Below, in pieces: positions 1 through 12,289 of a stretch of 64,000 nucleotides of DNA. This DNA is from Aaosphaeria pasadenensis (taxonomy: Eukaryota > Ascomycota > Dothideomycetes > Pleosporales): the NCBI GenBank assembly GCA_022813625.1, contig JAKLMB010000001.1, forward strand, positions 992,001-1,056,000. The letters run 5' to 3'. The position numbers were made by a program, and so were the translations under genes. The notes below the pieces were generated by a model, which had not been told where the DNA came from, made no database searches, and worked only from the letters and a program-made list of their open reading frames with translations. The number at the start of each line of letters is the position of its first letter. The first letter of the stretch is position 1.

Positions 1-160
1 TTACGGATCATGAACTGCATGTACGTTTAATGTCTTGCATATGAATTGAAGCATTTTATGTGCTCCTTCCCAGTTTGTATTTTCTTCACAAGCGCGGAAG
101 TGAGTAGATAGATAGTTAGATAGATAGAGAATTAAAGCATCAAAGTTCGACTAAATTCGC

Positions 161-1525
161 TCAGATTCCTCCAAAAGTGATCTTCCGCTTCGTGAGATCC
201 TGGTATATCTCCTCCAAGGCATTGCGTTTCCTCTTCTTGCTCACGTCCCTATCTTCCCGCTCCTGCTCCTCTTCCTCGTCCAGGTCGGCGTCCTCCTGCG
301 TGCGCGGTTTCCAGGCTGCGATCGAGCCGTCCTGGTGCGCAGAGTACATCTCCACGTCGTGTGCGCGCCATGCGAGCGAAGTGATTCTGTCTTTGGTGAT
401 TGCGGGTGCTTTCCCGGACGATGCGGCAGGTGCGTGATGCTGTCGCTCGGGCCGCTTGAGTCGCCGCACCAGCTCGCCTTCGAACAGTTCGTAGCCCAAG
501 ATCTCGTGCCCGTTGGGATAGAACAGGAAGTCTTGTTCGAGCGGCAGGAATTGAGTGGGTGGAAGGACGGGTATGCAAGGGGCTAGTCCGGAATTCCTTA
601 CCATGGGCCCGAAGTTGGCGAGGGTGTTGGCGTAGCTGTTCGTGTCCCAGACTCGGATGCGCTCATCATGCCCACATGTGACGAGATGTCTGCCATCTTC
701 GGTCCAGACGATACCGTTGACCGGTCCTCGGTGGGCCTTTCCGTGTACAGAGTTCCGGGTGAACGACGACGAGGCCGACTGGTTGATTCCTATGGAGTCT
801 TCCAGGTCGAGTAGTCCCAGTTCGCCAACGCTGCGACGGATGTCCCAAAACCGCACGCTGCCGTCCGTGGCACCGCTGGCGAGAAGATGTTCTTGGACGG
901 GGCTCCATGCCGTCGACAGGACGGCGCCGGAATGCCCTGCAAGCGAATGTGTACTGGCGCCAGAGCGCAGATCTACGAGGCGAACGGCGGGATACTGGGT
1001 CGCGCATGCAACTAGAAGATGGTCCGCGATCGGGGACAGCGCGATGTTGTAAACTACAGAGTCCAGGTCGAATGACGCCGAAACGTGTAGGGTCTCGCTG
1101 GAGTATATCTTTACGGTATGGTCGTATGAGGAAGTGAGAAATGCGAGTGAGTCAAATGGGTAATATGCGACTTGGGTTATCCCGAGCTTATGTTGATCCG
1201 ACGATTTCGTCACGCTGGAGAGCGGGCGATATGAGAGGTTCCCGTCGTCTGCGACGGAAGGCTCTTCGAGATCCCATACGGCGATCGACGAATCAGCACC
1301 TCCGGAAAGTAGATAGCGACCTTCGAAACGATCGATGGCGATCGCATTCACACCAGATGCATGGGCAGGGGGGCATTCGTTGGGGTTTTCCTTTGAAGGC
1401 AATTTGTGACTGAATGTCACGGAGGTCGGCTGGATTGCGTAGACAAGCCGCGATGTGGTTGCGCGTTTGACATCGTTGGGGGTATTGAAGCCGATCGATC
1501 GGGCGAGGAGGTCTTGCGTGTTCAT
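161..1525 (-). CDS. WD40 repeat protein, CSA/ERCC8 (Rad28) type
   Basis: Single-exon protein of 454 residues. WD40 repeats are visible throughout: a repeat ending in SIAVWDLEEP near the N-terminus, then VKIYSSE, VRFWDIRRS, IRVWDTNS and a last one ending IAAWKPR. The N-terminus (residues about 1-60, LLARSIGF..., then GVNAIAIDRFEGRYLLSGGA) matches the layout of ERCC8/CSA. That protein is the substrate receptor of the CUL4-DDB1 ubiquitin ligase acting in transcription-coupled nucleotide excision repair; fission yeast Ckn1 and budding yeast Rad28 are the known fungal forms. The C-terminus has an acidic stretch (DLDEEEEQ) followed by a basic KKRKRN, a likely nuclear signal. The open frame extends 36 codons upstream, but the ATG at 1525 gives the family-like start and is preferred. 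Divergent from the next gene across about 200 bp. The WD40 call is certain; CSA rather than another DCAF is likely. Confidence 0.85.
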   Translation of the reverse strand: MNTQDLLARSIGFNTPNDVKRATTSRLVYAIQPTSVTFSHKLPSKENPNECPPAHASGVNAIAIDRFEGRYLLSGGADSSIAVWDLEEPSVADDGNLSYRPLSSVTKSSDQHKLGITQVAYYPFDSLAFLTSSYDHTVKIYSSETLHVSASFDLDSVVYNIALSPIADHLLVACATQYPAVRLVDLRSGASTHSLAGHSGAVLSTAWSPVQEHLLASGATDGSVRFWDIRRSVGELGLLDLEDSIGINQSASSSFTRNSVHGKAHRGPVNGIVWTEDGRHLVTCGHDERIRVWDTNSYANTLANFGPMVRNSGLAPCIPVLPPTQFLPLEQDFLFYPNGHEILGYELFEGELVRRLKRPERQHHAPAASSGKAPAITKDRITSLAWRAHDVEMYSAHQDGSIAAWKPRTQEDADLDEEEEQEREDRDVSKKRKRNALEEIYQDLTKRKITFGGI

Positions 1526-1724
1526 GTGCGAGCTACATGCTCTGGAGTGAAGTGATGTTTGGGTTTGGGGTAATAATAAGATGACGCATGTAGAGGTATG
1601 CGGGTGGTTATATAAGCCATTCACGCGCCCCACTTTTTAAGATCTGAGCACCTTGCTCTACTTCTCCAATATCCTTTCGTTCTAACATTCCAAACGCATG
1701 CTGTGAGGTTCTGTGTCAATTGGA
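1526..1724. promoter_or_regulatory. Shared divergent promoter region
   Basis: The 199 bp between the start codons of the CSA-like gene (minus) and the small conserved gene (plus) must hold both promoters. I see no clear TATA box. The arrangement suggests co-regulation, but this is inference. Confidence 0.5.
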
Positions 1725-2412
1725 ATGGCACAATCAAAGAGATCTCGATCGGAGATGACGACCGGAGATGAGGGAGAGTTACCTGAAAGAAATCATAAAC
1801 GAGCAGCGACTGTTTACGATGCCGTAGCAGGTCAGAGGTTCGAGATTTTTACACAATGAAGAGATCTGACTATTTTCAGGACGAGTATCTCAATGGGGGT
1901 TTATTGGGTCCGAAAGGCCTTCTTCTATGCTGCAACCTCTCAGACCAGACGAAGTTCTATACAGGGCCAGCAATGCCCCAACGCGTTATGAGGAGACCGA
2001 CCATTATTTTGCGCATAATAAACTCCGCCCGGATCAGAAACTTCCCAGTAGTGAGCTTCTCACTGCGTTGCATGCCTATTTCTCGGAGTACTATGAGAGA
2101 AGCGAGGAGCAATTCAACCAGAAAATATGGAACAGTATGGACGAGACCGCACTTATTGCACTAGGCATTTTGATGGAAGAGACGGCAAGGGAGGTTCTTG
2201 GGGAGACTGGCGATCTAGCATTTCTCGAGGCGGCGGGCGCTGAAGATGAATTGTATGAAGAGGCCGAGGAGAAGAGGACGGCCAAGCAAGAGTCCCAATC
2301 GCGGCAGGTGTCGTCAACCCGTGAGACATTGTCAAGGTTTGAAGCAGAAGACGATAGCATCTCATCCAACTTTGCATCACCGAGTTTATCGGGCGACTCA
2401 GATTTGGATTGA
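1725..2412 (+). CDS. Conserved acidic fungal protein, function unknown
   Basis: Two exons, 1725-1830 and 1880-2412, giving 212 residues. The intron 1831-1879 begins GTCAGA, has the branch-like CTGAC and ends TTTTCAG; it restores one frame from the ATG to the stop. The N-terminus has a basic KRSRSE and NHKR. The middle contains PSSMLQPLRPDEVLYRA, then YEETDHYFAH and LPSSELLTALHAYFSEYY, then a helical stretch MDETALIALGILMEETAREV. The C-terminus is rich in Glu, Asp and Ser, ending SGDSDLD. The pattern looks like a conserved nuclear protein of ascomycetes, but I do not recognise a named family and assign no function. The gene is supported by the continuous spliced frame and by well-formed helices in the core. 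Confidence 0.72.
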
Positions 2413-2536
2413 ATGTGAGATGCGGATTGCAAACGACAGTCCTGTCTAAGCGACCTGGCCGTAGATCTCATTGACAGATCTACTTGGAGATCCCAGAGCA
2501 CATGAATTGATCATAAAGTGCTAGTTAAGGTATAGG

Positions 2537-2546
2537 TACCTAGGTA
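2537..2546. repeat. Palindromic TACCTAGGTA motif, copy 1
   Basis: A perfect 10-bp palindrome inside a run of AGGTA/TAGGTA variants (2529-2556) between the small acidic gene and mnd1. The same 10-mer recurs at 13219, 25797 and 55885, always between genes. Confidence 0.8.
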
Positions 2547-2651
2547 CTTAGGTATCATTTGAACGGGCATGACTTTGCTTGGCATGGCAATTGGGGAAGG
2601 CACGCTGGGCCATCACTTCACCACAAATCCTGCAACTTGCAATACAACTTC

Positions 2652-3408
2652 ATGGTATGTGCTTTTTTGTCCTTTCGATTGTGATTTATCTAACTCAAGT
2701 TAGGCTCCCAAAATAACTGCAAATGCAGCCAAACAGGCGCTCATTCTCTCCTGGTTCCACAAGACAGCTGTGGCCCACAGCATCAAAGACCTTGAGAAAG
2801 CGCTCCCCTCTGTTGCGTCTATCAATGGAATGCAAGTGAAGGACTACTTGCAGTCTTTATCTGACGACAACAAGATTCGTGTTGAAAAGATCGGCAGCGG
2901 CAACTGGTACTGGAGCTTCCCAAGCGACGAGAAGAAAGCCAAACAGAAGGCCCTCGCCCAGGCTCAAGACGAGCATGACAAGGCCCAGGCGTTGGTCGAC
3001 GAACTTCAATCCAGGGTCAACGAAGCAGGTGCTGCAAGAGAAGAAGATGCAGATATGCTTATGGGAACAGGTTAGTGTACATGGAGGGTTTAGGCAGCGT
3101 CTCTAAATATACTAGGTGGCGACCGCAAAACCCTCATCAAAGAGCACACAAACCTGACTACGGAGATCGAGCACCTTCGTCAGGAGCTCGCTGCGTATAG
3201 CGAGCATGATCCTGTAGAGATGGAAAAGAAAAAGCAAGAGGTACAACAATTCAAGGAGGAAGCAGAGAAAAACATGGACAAGATCCTGAGCATGGAAGAC
3301 TGGTTTAGGAAGCAGGTTGGTGGTGACAAAGAGCAGATGGAGGCCATCATGCGAGACTGCTATGGCGATGAGTTTGACGAAGAGGTGTCCGGCCTACGGG
3401 AATTGTAA
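2652..3408 (+). CDS. mnd1: Meiotic nuclear division protein 1 (Mnd1)
   Basis: Three exons, 2652-2654, 2704-3070 and 3116-3408, giving 220 residues. The first coding exon is only the ATG, followed by intron 2655-2703 (GTATGT...CTAAC...TTAG). Intron two is 3071-3115. The product starts MAPKITANAAKQALILSWFH and has the Mnd1 winged-helix head with LEKALP, QSLSDDNKI and GNWYWSFPS, then a long coiled coil, and a C-terminal MEDWFRKQVGG...FDEEV segment. Mnd1 pairs with Hop2; the heterodimer stimulates Dmc1/Rad51 strand invasion between homologous chromosomes in meiosis. The length fits the family (about 205-220). A complete meiotic gene suggests the lineage keeps, or recently kept, sexual capacity. 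Hop2 is not in the window. Confidence 0.93.
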
Positions 3409-3941
3409 TGTCTTCGGATTCCCCACTCCAGCTGGACCTATGTAGGCTGATTCCTTGTACTCCTTGCGAGGCGTCACTACGGTGGTGGGCTCCGTGTATC
3501 CCACCCTACTGCGATACAGTGATATCCCGCTGGATATTCCAATGCTCCGCCACACTTTGCAATGACGAGGGATGAATCATCTGTACCATAGCCAGTCAAT
3601 ATACGAGAATCAAATACATCCCAAGGAAGGGTTGAGTCACTTTCCATGACTGTTCCTGAGGCTTGTCCGCATGTGGTAGTTGCATGGACCGAGCTCTAAA
3701 TGTTAGTGGCTGTGACAATCGCTCGCTCGCTCGCTTCCGGACCCGCGTCATCAACCTTAGGTAGTTACTTTTAACAAAACCTCCCCTCCAGGTTGTCGCC
3801 GAAAACGTACTCCATATCCACATCTGTGCTCCCACGGGACAGCAACCCCCGTCAATTGCAACACTTTTCACACGCAAATTTATCGATACCACTAGATTCA
3901 TTCCTTCCATACCCTTAACAACTTCTGTACATATACCCCGC
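3409..3941. other. Intergenic, mnd1 to hel2-like gene
   Basis: About 530 bp. It holds the 3' region of mnd1 and the promoter of the next gene. A CGCTCGCTCGCTCGC microsatellite lies at about 3720-3735. No coding potential seen; the minus-strand frame here has no recognisable protein features. Confidence 0.5.
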
Positions 3942-6437
3942 ATGGCTTCAGCGACCGACGGAGGCGCATCTCACGACAGCCAAGCTGGTCCGACAAGCCC
4001 ACCGCGGAGGGGCGGACCGGGCCGTGGCAGAGGCAGAGGAGCTTCTCGAGGGCCTCGAACTGCAGAGGATCAGCAAGAGTTCCCAGGATCGAGGGGGCGA
4101 GGGCGTGGCACAAACAGAGGTGGAGGAAGAGGCCGTGGCGACCGCGGTGGTCGAGGGGCCGAGCGAAGCTCTGGAAAGGCACCCGCAGCTGATGCTGAGC
4201 CTGGTATGACTATCAAATATACCTACTCGGTCGCAAAGCATGTATTTTTAAGTGATGCTAACGAGTACGACTAGCAGCTCCAAAACTAGAGGCGCCCGCA
4301 GCAGCAGAAGACCCAGATGCTGAAGTTTGCTTCATCTGCGCCTCCCCCGTTCAACATACGGCAGTGTCCCCTTGCAACCACCGTACCTGTCACATCTGCT
4401 CTTTGCGGTTGAGAGCGCTATACAAGACTAAAACCTGCGCACATTGCAGAACAGAATCCGACCACGTTATTTTCACAGACGATGTTGTCAAAAATTATGA
4501 AGATTATGGGGCAAAGGATTTCTTCAAGTCTGATGATAATCTTGGGATCCGATTCGAAACGACCGAGACATATGAGGATACAGTGCTGTTGTTGAGGTAT
4601 AATTGCCCAGACGCCGACTGTGATGTAGCTTGCTTGGGATGGCCGGATCTGCATCGACATGTGAAGACTGCGCATGGAAAATCTATGTGGTGGGTATACA
4701 TTGAAGCAACAGTATTATTCCGCTCGACTAACAACCTGCAGTGATTTATGCACGCGAAATAAGAAAGTATTCACACATGAACACGAATTATTCACACCAG
4801 CAGAACTAGGAAGGCATCGGAAATTCGGAGACGACAATCCAGGAGCTATCGACCAGAGCGGTTTCAAAGGTCACCCCGAATGCGGATTTTGCAAAGAACG
4901 ATTCTACGGGGATGACGAGCTCTACACACATTGCAGAGATAAGCACGAGCGCTGTCATATTTGTGACCGCCGCGACGGTGGACGAAAACAACAGTACTAC
5001 GTGGACTACAACGGTCTCGAGGCTCATTTCCGGAAAGATCATTTCCTTTGCCCGGACACGGAATGTTTGGAGAAGAAGTTCGTAGTCTTCGACTCTGAGA
5101 TGGACTTGAAGGCGCACCAGATTGAAGTGCATCCAAATGGTTTATCGAAGGATGCGCTGCGCGACGCTCGCAGGGTGGACATGTCAGGATTTCAATATCG
5201 GGCACCCCATGAGCAAGATCGAGGCGGACGCAGGGGGAGAGGCAGAGAGGGAGGAGGAAGAGGACGCGGACGTGATCCAAACGCCGAGCCACTTCCTGCA
5301 TCGTCTGCACAGCCGCTGACTCGAGCCGAATTGGCATATCAGAGACAGATGGCGATCCAAAGTGCACCTACTGCGACTAGCCGCTCTTTCGGAGGACAGC
5401 TAACGTCAACACCAACGCCTTCGGAAGCTTTTACTGCTCGCGCCCCTCCTAACACCGCGGAACCCGCCACAGTGACAGCATCTCGACCCCCAGCTCCTTC
5501 CAATGGAGTTTCAAACACCACCAATGCCACCAACACTCCAGCAGCAGCTAACATTCCTCGAACACCGGCCGAGCATGCAAGACAGTTGCGCCACAATGCC
5601 GTGATAGAGCGAGCAGCAGGTCTTTTGCGGAATGACCAAAGCAAGCTTAGCGAATTCCGCAACCAAGTCACGGCGTATCGGACATCGAAAGTCACGGCGA
5701 CACAATTGATAGATGGCTTCTTCTCGCTGTTCGATACAAGCTCAGCGGAGCTGGGCAAGCTGGTGAAGGAGTTGGCAGACATCTTTGAGATTCCAGGCAA
5801 GAAAGATAATCTGCTCAAGTCTTGGAATGATTGGAGGGCTATCAACGAAGACTACCCATCTTTACCTGGAGCAGCTAGCGGACTATCTCTGGGTGGTTCT
5901 GCAGCACACGGTGGTTCAAGGGTGCTGAAACTCAAGAGTTCTACAGCACAATCATCGCGATCTTCGGTCAACAAGCAAGCAAGTTGGTCGTCATCGTCAT
6001 CTAGCAACCCATTCCCTGCGCTCCCAACAGCGGCGTCGTCAAGTCGGATAGGAGCCAAGCCCGGACAGACACCTTGGTCATCATCCTCGGCGTCGGGTTC
6101 GGCACCAGCGGCAAGGATCTCGCCACTGCCGTCACGAACCTCTTCGTCCGTCGCGCTGAACAACGCCACCAAGAAGGCACCCGCCAGGTCGGCCGACGCA
6201 TTCCCTGCACTGCCGGCGGCACCGAAGCCAACAAGTACCATCTTCAGTCCAGGATACACGGGCGCAGGCCTCCGACGGGACAACAGCGGGCGCAACACCC
6301 CAGTCAATGCTTGGGGAGGAGGAGCAGCCGGGCAGAGCAGTGCAGCATTGCCCGACGACGACGCAGCCGCTGGGCTTCCAGGAGGAAAGAAGAAGGGGAA
6401 CAAGAACAAGAAGCAGACACTATTCCACTTCGGATAG
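3942..6437 (+). CDS. RING-C2H2 E3 ubiquitin ligase, Hel2/ZNF598 type
   Basis: Three exons, 3942-4203, 4275-4689 and 4742-6437, giving about 790 residues; the first acceptor could also be 4277, which removes one residue. The N-terminus is an RGG-rich low-complexity segment (residues about 20-85). A RING follows at about 106-148 (CFIC...CNHRTCHIC...CAHC). Then come several C2H2/C-rich fingers (CPDADC...H, CDLC..., CGFCKERF, CHICDRR, CPDTECLEKKF). A second RG-rich patch, a Ser/Thr/Ala/Pro-rich linker and the terminal KKKGNKNKKQTLFHFG complete it. This order is that of Hel2/ZNF598, the ligase that senses collided ribosomes and ubiquitinates 40S proteins such as uS10, starting ribosome-associated quality control. 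The second donor is a non-standard GTGGGT, chosen because it alone keeps the frame. Confidence 0.92.
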
Positions 6438-9400
6438 GTTCAAGGCTCCTAAAAAGAAGATGAGAAGTGGTCCATGGTTACGTTGCAAAGCTAGGCAGAC
6501 AGATACCTGGACTGTGACAACCTTGCGCCAGGCGGGAGAATGGCGCAGGGTCCCTGGGAATTTCAACCAGAAGCATAAGAGATAGGTAGTCAGATACCTG
6601 AGTTTTGTATGTAATTACCTCGTCATCACAGTGTTGGACCGATCCAAGCAACACCGGGAACGAAAACGGGAGAATATGGCTCGTGCACGCATCTGTCAAT
6701 GTCACGCACAACAGACACAGCAGTGACAACTACGTCGTACCCGGGGATCATCAGGAACAGACTCCAAATAGAGAAATCATCATCAAGCTAAAACAGAGTT
6801 TTTCAAAACCAACGTCTATGCATGCATATACGGCCGCTTCTTCCCGGAGCGGCCCCGATCAAGTGGGTCTGTCTGTCTGTTTGTCGACCATACAGATAGT
6901 TGTTGTTGGGATGGATTGGTTGTTGGTTGGTGCGTGCGTGCTCGATCGTGGTGAGATCTCAACTCTTTTGTTTCTTACTTCCAGGGAGACGTGTGATTAC
7001 GTCTTGTAATTATCGCAATTTGCGAATGGTTAGGTAAGATATGACGTGTGAACTACAGACGGGACTGTGACGCACGATCGAGAGATGGGGTTGAAGGTAC
7101 ATTGCTTGCAATGGTGAAAATTGCTGCTACTCGGTGCGGCTTCTGACTTGACGCAAAGGTATGGTTGTGGATGGGGGGCAATGAATGCGCTCGCGGCGTT
7201 GCAATTATGAACGAGTTGTTTCTGTTTGGGGACATTTTGAGAGAGGGAAAGACAGTCGATGGTACTGTTCTAACTGCTTCTGCTCGTGTTTGATGTTGGG
7301 CTGGGTTCGTGATTTTAACGTACTATGTTTGTTCACACATGCTGCATGGACGATCGTATGGTCAACGGGTAAACTATCTCTTTCTTTCCCTCTCTCTCTT
7401 TGAATGTTTACCTTGAGGATTAAGGCGAGTAATTAAATGTTCTGATAATGATGCCGTAAGTGTGTATACAATTTCATTGAGTACATCTATCTGAGAGTCT
7501 GCTACTCCATACATAACATATATCCAAAAGATATTGTCCCCTGACAGAGTCCTCCGTAACTAGGTAACTACCTAGTTACCAGGAGAAAGAAAAAGAAACA
7601 AAAAGATCTTCCACGTCACACGGCACGGCACCAGACTGTCGGGAAATCCAGCGCCCGTGTCGATGGGCGGGCGACAGATAGACAAATGGATGGACGGCCA
7701 ACGCAAGGCAGGGCAAGGCAGGGCTGGCTTGGGCTGGGCTTGGGGCGTTCGAAGGGATGGTGGGCTGGCTGCGACTGGCTACAAGCGGCCATGTACGTAC
7801 ATTAGGGTCGACTGTATGTATGGCTGAGGCACAGAGAGGGTCACAGGCACGGAGAAGGTGATAATCAGGAGGATTGAGAGGGTAAGGGTATCGGTTGCGG
7901 GACCAGGAGAATCATCGGTGGGGGTGGTTGAATGGATAAATACGTGGGATGATGACGATGGTGATGGCGATGATGGGGATGTTAATGTTGTTGTTGTTTT
8001 CGTTATAGGTTTTGGGAGGTGTTGCTGATAGACAAAGGGTTAGGTTTCAGATGTACTCCATACATTGTACATGTATGTGCATAGCTACCTACCTAACTGG
8101 GTAAAATCTTGGGGCTGGTGGGATGTAACTCTCCTGCATGAGTGAACGTTTTTCTTGAAACATTGGCACTTCATTTTCCATTGTTCTCCTTTTACTCCGT
8201 ACACACACAGAGACACATCTGTTGAGTGTGGAAAAACTCGACTTCGTACATGGAGCCTTTCTACGATAATTAAAGGCGTGGAATGGAATGCGCCAACCGT
8301 TCCACAGACAGGCCAACGGCGGGTACTACCACAGGTACCACAGTTTGATTTCCACCATACGAGCGGTCTCAACTACAGCCACCCACCCACCCACCGTGCC
8401 CTCGGGGTTCCGTCGCATCTTGAGTATTGGTGCCCTGTCCATCGTCTGATTTCCTCCTCTCCTCCTCCTCTTCCGTTCTTCTGGTTCTAACGTCATCGGG
8501 CTGCCAATTGTTGGGGAATCTGTTGACCGAGGATTGGGATATTGGAAACCGAAGGGAAGGAAATCGAAAACCCAATAAGCAGGCAAATCGCCGTAATCAT
8601 CGGTGCGTTTTAGTCATTGCTACGAGATCCATTGCCTACATTGGTAAGGTATTCTTTACGCATACAACGTCTCAGTCAGTCTATACTACACTGCAACGCA
8701 TATGGAGTCTACAAGTAACAGCTATTCTGTACGGAGTATTCTCTACTTCGTATACCAAAGCAGCAAAACAAAACTAGCAAAGCATAGTATATCGTACACA
8801 TACAGAGTATTACAGAGTATGGAGTACTGTTCAATGTCAAATGATAAGTGTAAAGTGTCAGTGTCAGTGCCAGTGCCCGTGCCCCGTCCACCCGCCAATC
8901 TGCCAGTCACCCGCCTCCAGCCGACGCCTCCGCCGACGCCAACGAAAATCAGATGGTCGCATCCTTTTCTTTATTCTCCCCACTGGGGAAATAGTTAACT
9001 AATACTGTGTACTACTCCGTACTTGGCAGCAGAAGAGGAGCAAAAGGAGGAAGAGAAGAAGGAGAAGAAAACAGAGAAGGCAGGTATCTCTGTTCATCCT
9101 AGTCCCCCGGGTGTACCATTCGAGCTTGACAACTCTATCTGAGGCTATTAATTTAGAGGCAGTATCTTACCCTTTTCTTACCACTACAACAACATTGAAC
9201 AGCCAATACCATACACATACTCCGTACTCGGTACTCCATATCGGATCTCCATGCCCTCTCCAGGCAATTCCTTTCACTTTATCCCTTCCCAGCAAGATCC
9301 CTGGCAGCCATCCCATCGCTGCATCAGTGCATATCATACTCCTCCTGTCAGTGCAGTGCCATTATTGCTAACTATTGGTATTTGCCATTGCCACTGTCGC

Positions 9401-10948
9401 GGGCCCTCTCCGATCCCTCCCTCCTGATTTTCGTATCGTCTCTTGTCTTCCCTTTCTTCTTTTGTTTTTTTTTTGGTTCTTTGTTCTCGCGCATCCTTTG
9501 CGATCCCCCCCAGGCACACACACATACACACACATCACCCACCCATCATACACAAACACAGACACAGGCCAGAAGGGGATTAGTGTGACGAAACTGTCTG
9601 TTCTTGGACTAATCAGCCATCGCCGGCGCCGGCAACTTTATTTCTCCACATCCACCGTCCACCATCTCCCACACATCCATCCTCGTCCCATCTCCATCTC
9701 CATCCCCATCCATTCACCCTTCCAATTCACTCACTCATTCACTCATACGTACAATCCTCCGTACTTTCACCCCATCTCATCTCATCCCATCCCGCTGTTT
9801 CGTCCTATCCCAATCTATTCTACTGCTTCTCACACATTTATACGTTACTACTCACTACTTGCTACGCCAAACCCATATCCCTGACTCGCTCCCTATCCTA
9901 TTCTATCCTATCCTATTCTACCCTACTCCGTACTATCAACCTACCTACCCTACCTTCCCACTAACCGCTAAACCTCCTGCACCTTCCCGTCCGCGACCCA
10001 ATCTCACATCCACGCCAACATCAACCTACTCGTACTACATTCACCACCATCCACCTGTCACATCTACGGAGTGCTTCCTCACCTTCTCAAGCACATATAT
10101 ATTGGGTACATATATAGACTACCTGCCTGCCTGTCTCACTTTACCTTTGTATTCCCCTTGCTCACCTCCCATCACCTCACCAACTCCATATCAACTTTCC
10201 AACACCGCGTCTCCTTTTGCGCGCGCGACAACAACACAACGACAACGGCACCGGCAACGACAGTGACTTCTGATCTTCTCTGCGCGTATCAACACCGAGA
10301 CAATCCGTCGGCGCGATCCAGGCCCATCTCTCTTTCTTCTCCGCCTTTCTGTTGAGTCCACACCAAGTCCAGAAACAAGCAGCACAAAGACAATGCAATC
10401 GCTGGATTAAGACGAAGCGCCATCTGCACGTGTCCTTGGCTTAGCTAGCCAGTAAACCTTAACGAGCTGTCCCTACATCGTTTTTAACGGCTCCTGACTA
10501 CCATTTCACGACCACCGCACGCATCCATAGTTCCGACCTGCACTTCCGCTGCCCTTTCGCTAAATAGAGCCCTGGTATCTCCATCCGTCTGTCTCTCTCG
10601 CCCCGTTCCTCTTGCCTGTTCTTCGGCCCCAAAGGTTCCCCCGTTCAACCAATCGGCTCTGATCATCACGTGGGCCTCTTTCCCCTTCACCACCATTCCC
10701 ACAGGCACGGATCAATATTTGTACCTACCCATACCGTAGGTATTTATTTACGGTCCCTGTACATAGGTATCCGTCCAGGCATCTGCGATATCTGCTAGGG
10801 CGTGCTTTCTCCATCGTGTCTTGTTGGGCTACATCCACAGGCCTGGGCACACGATTCGCCATATATATCTCGACTATCCCATCCCAGTCTTTCCTTCCCA
10901 GTCTCCTCCTGTCATCCCGTCGCTGTTGGAACTCAATCCCGAACCGAC
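6438..10948. other. Long non-coding region upstream of velB
   Basis: About 4.5 kb with no supportable gene. The left half holds G-rich runs (7685-7760, GGCAGGGCAAGGCAGGGC-like) and an inverted CTAGGTAACTACCTAG element at about 7559-7583. From about 9100 to 10900 the plus strand is strongly pyrimidine-rich, with CATCC, CCTAT and CACACA micro-repeats and many short open frames without conserved content. Exact TACTCCGTA/TACGGAGTA copies lie at 8730, 9013, 9218 and 9924. The most likely content is the hel2-like 3' UTR plus a large promoter and long 5' leader of velB; this is inference. Confidence 0.6.
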
Positions 10949-12289
10949 ATGTTCCCTCCATCATCTCGGCAAAACAATCAATTCCCTGTGGCCGCCCCTC
11001 CTCCATCGCTCCCACAAAAACAAGAGAGTTCTCTTCCACCCATCGCAAACCCAGCTCAGGATCATCCCGCCGCCATGAACTATCCACCACCTGTTCCCCA
11101 GTCTCAACTCTATGCGCAGCCTCCTCCACCACCCCCCAGTGAGATGCTCAAGCCATACAATGGCCGGAAAGGAGATCGCATTTACAAGTACGTTCTGTCC
11201 TCTTCCTCTCCACATTTCTGGCTCTCCCTGGACCGCTCTGGCGTCTTGCCGTGCACATAAGTCGTCATTCTAGTAGATCTTTCCACTGACCCGTCATGTA
11301 GGCTGTCCGTTGAACAACAGCCCATTCGTGCGCGCATGTGCGGCTTTGGTGACAAGGTCAGGCTGCCCACAAGCTTTCCGTCAATCCAGTGCAATGCTAA
11401 TATATGCGGCCACTAACAGGACCGACGACCCATAACCCCTCCGCCTTGCATTAGGCTCGTCGTGTGTGACGCTGCCACCGGCAAGGAGATCGACTATCAG
11501 GAAGTTGACAGCACGTTCTTCGTCCTCACCGTGGACCTGTGGGACGCGGAGGCCACCCGCGAGGTCAACCTGGTGAGGCACTCCAGCGGCGCACCCACGG
11601 TTAGCATCTCGTCTAGTACCACGACATCTTACCCTCCTCCACCAGAGCGTCCCATGGGCTACATGCAACAGCACATAATGCCTCCGCAATTCGACGCATA
11701 TGGCCGGCAAGTTGGGCCTCCCCAGGCTGTAAATCCGTACGGCCCGCCGCAGATAGCCGGTGGCTACTACCAGCAGCCCGCTGCGCCAGGTTACAATCCA
11801 TACAATGCCGCGACGTTCAACCCAATAGGCTTGCCCGTGGCCCCTCCGACAACCTCAGCCACTGGCATGTTCACAAGAAACCTCATCGGGAGCCTGACTG
11901 TCAATGCTTTCCGACTCACAGACACCGAGGGCAAGGTCGGGTTCTGGTTCGTTCTTCAAGATCTCTCCGTCAGGACCGAGGGCATATTCAGGTTAGTTTT
12001 TCGTGCAATGGATGGCGATTGGTAGCTAACGAATGAGCACAGACTCAAGATGAACTTTGTAGACGTGGGAAGCGGTCAGAACAACAACACTCTCAACACA
12101 GGACGCGCACCGGTGCTTGCGACATGTTTCTCAGACCAATTCCAGGTCTACTCAGCGAAGAAGTTCCCAGGCGTCATTGAGTCCACACCACTCAGTAAGG
12201 CTTTTGCCAGCCAGGGAATCAAAATTCCGATTCGTAAAGATGGTCCGAAAACGTTGAGCAATCAGGCAGAATATGATGCAGACGACTAA
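10949..12289 (+). CDS. velB: Velvet developmental regulator VelB
   Basis: Four exons, 10949-11187, 11302-11356, 11420-11991 and 12043-12289, giving 370 residues, close to VelB of Aspergillus. The velvet fold is split, as is typical of VelB. The first part is around residues 80-150 (VEQQPIRARMCGFGDKDRRP, then PPPCIRLVV and VDLWDAEATREVNLVRH). A Pro/Tyr/Gln-rich insert follows, then the second part (GMFTRNLIGSLTVNAFRL, GFWFVLQDLSVRTEGIFRL, FPGVIESTPLS...QGIKIPIRKDG). VelB binds DNA with an NF-kappaB-like fold. It works with VeA and LaeA in light-dependent development and secondary metabolism, and with VosA in spore maturation. Exon 2 is only 55 nt. The first 60 residues are Pro/Gln-rich and disordered. 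The insert between the two velvet halves separates this from VosA and VeA. Confidence 0.95.
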
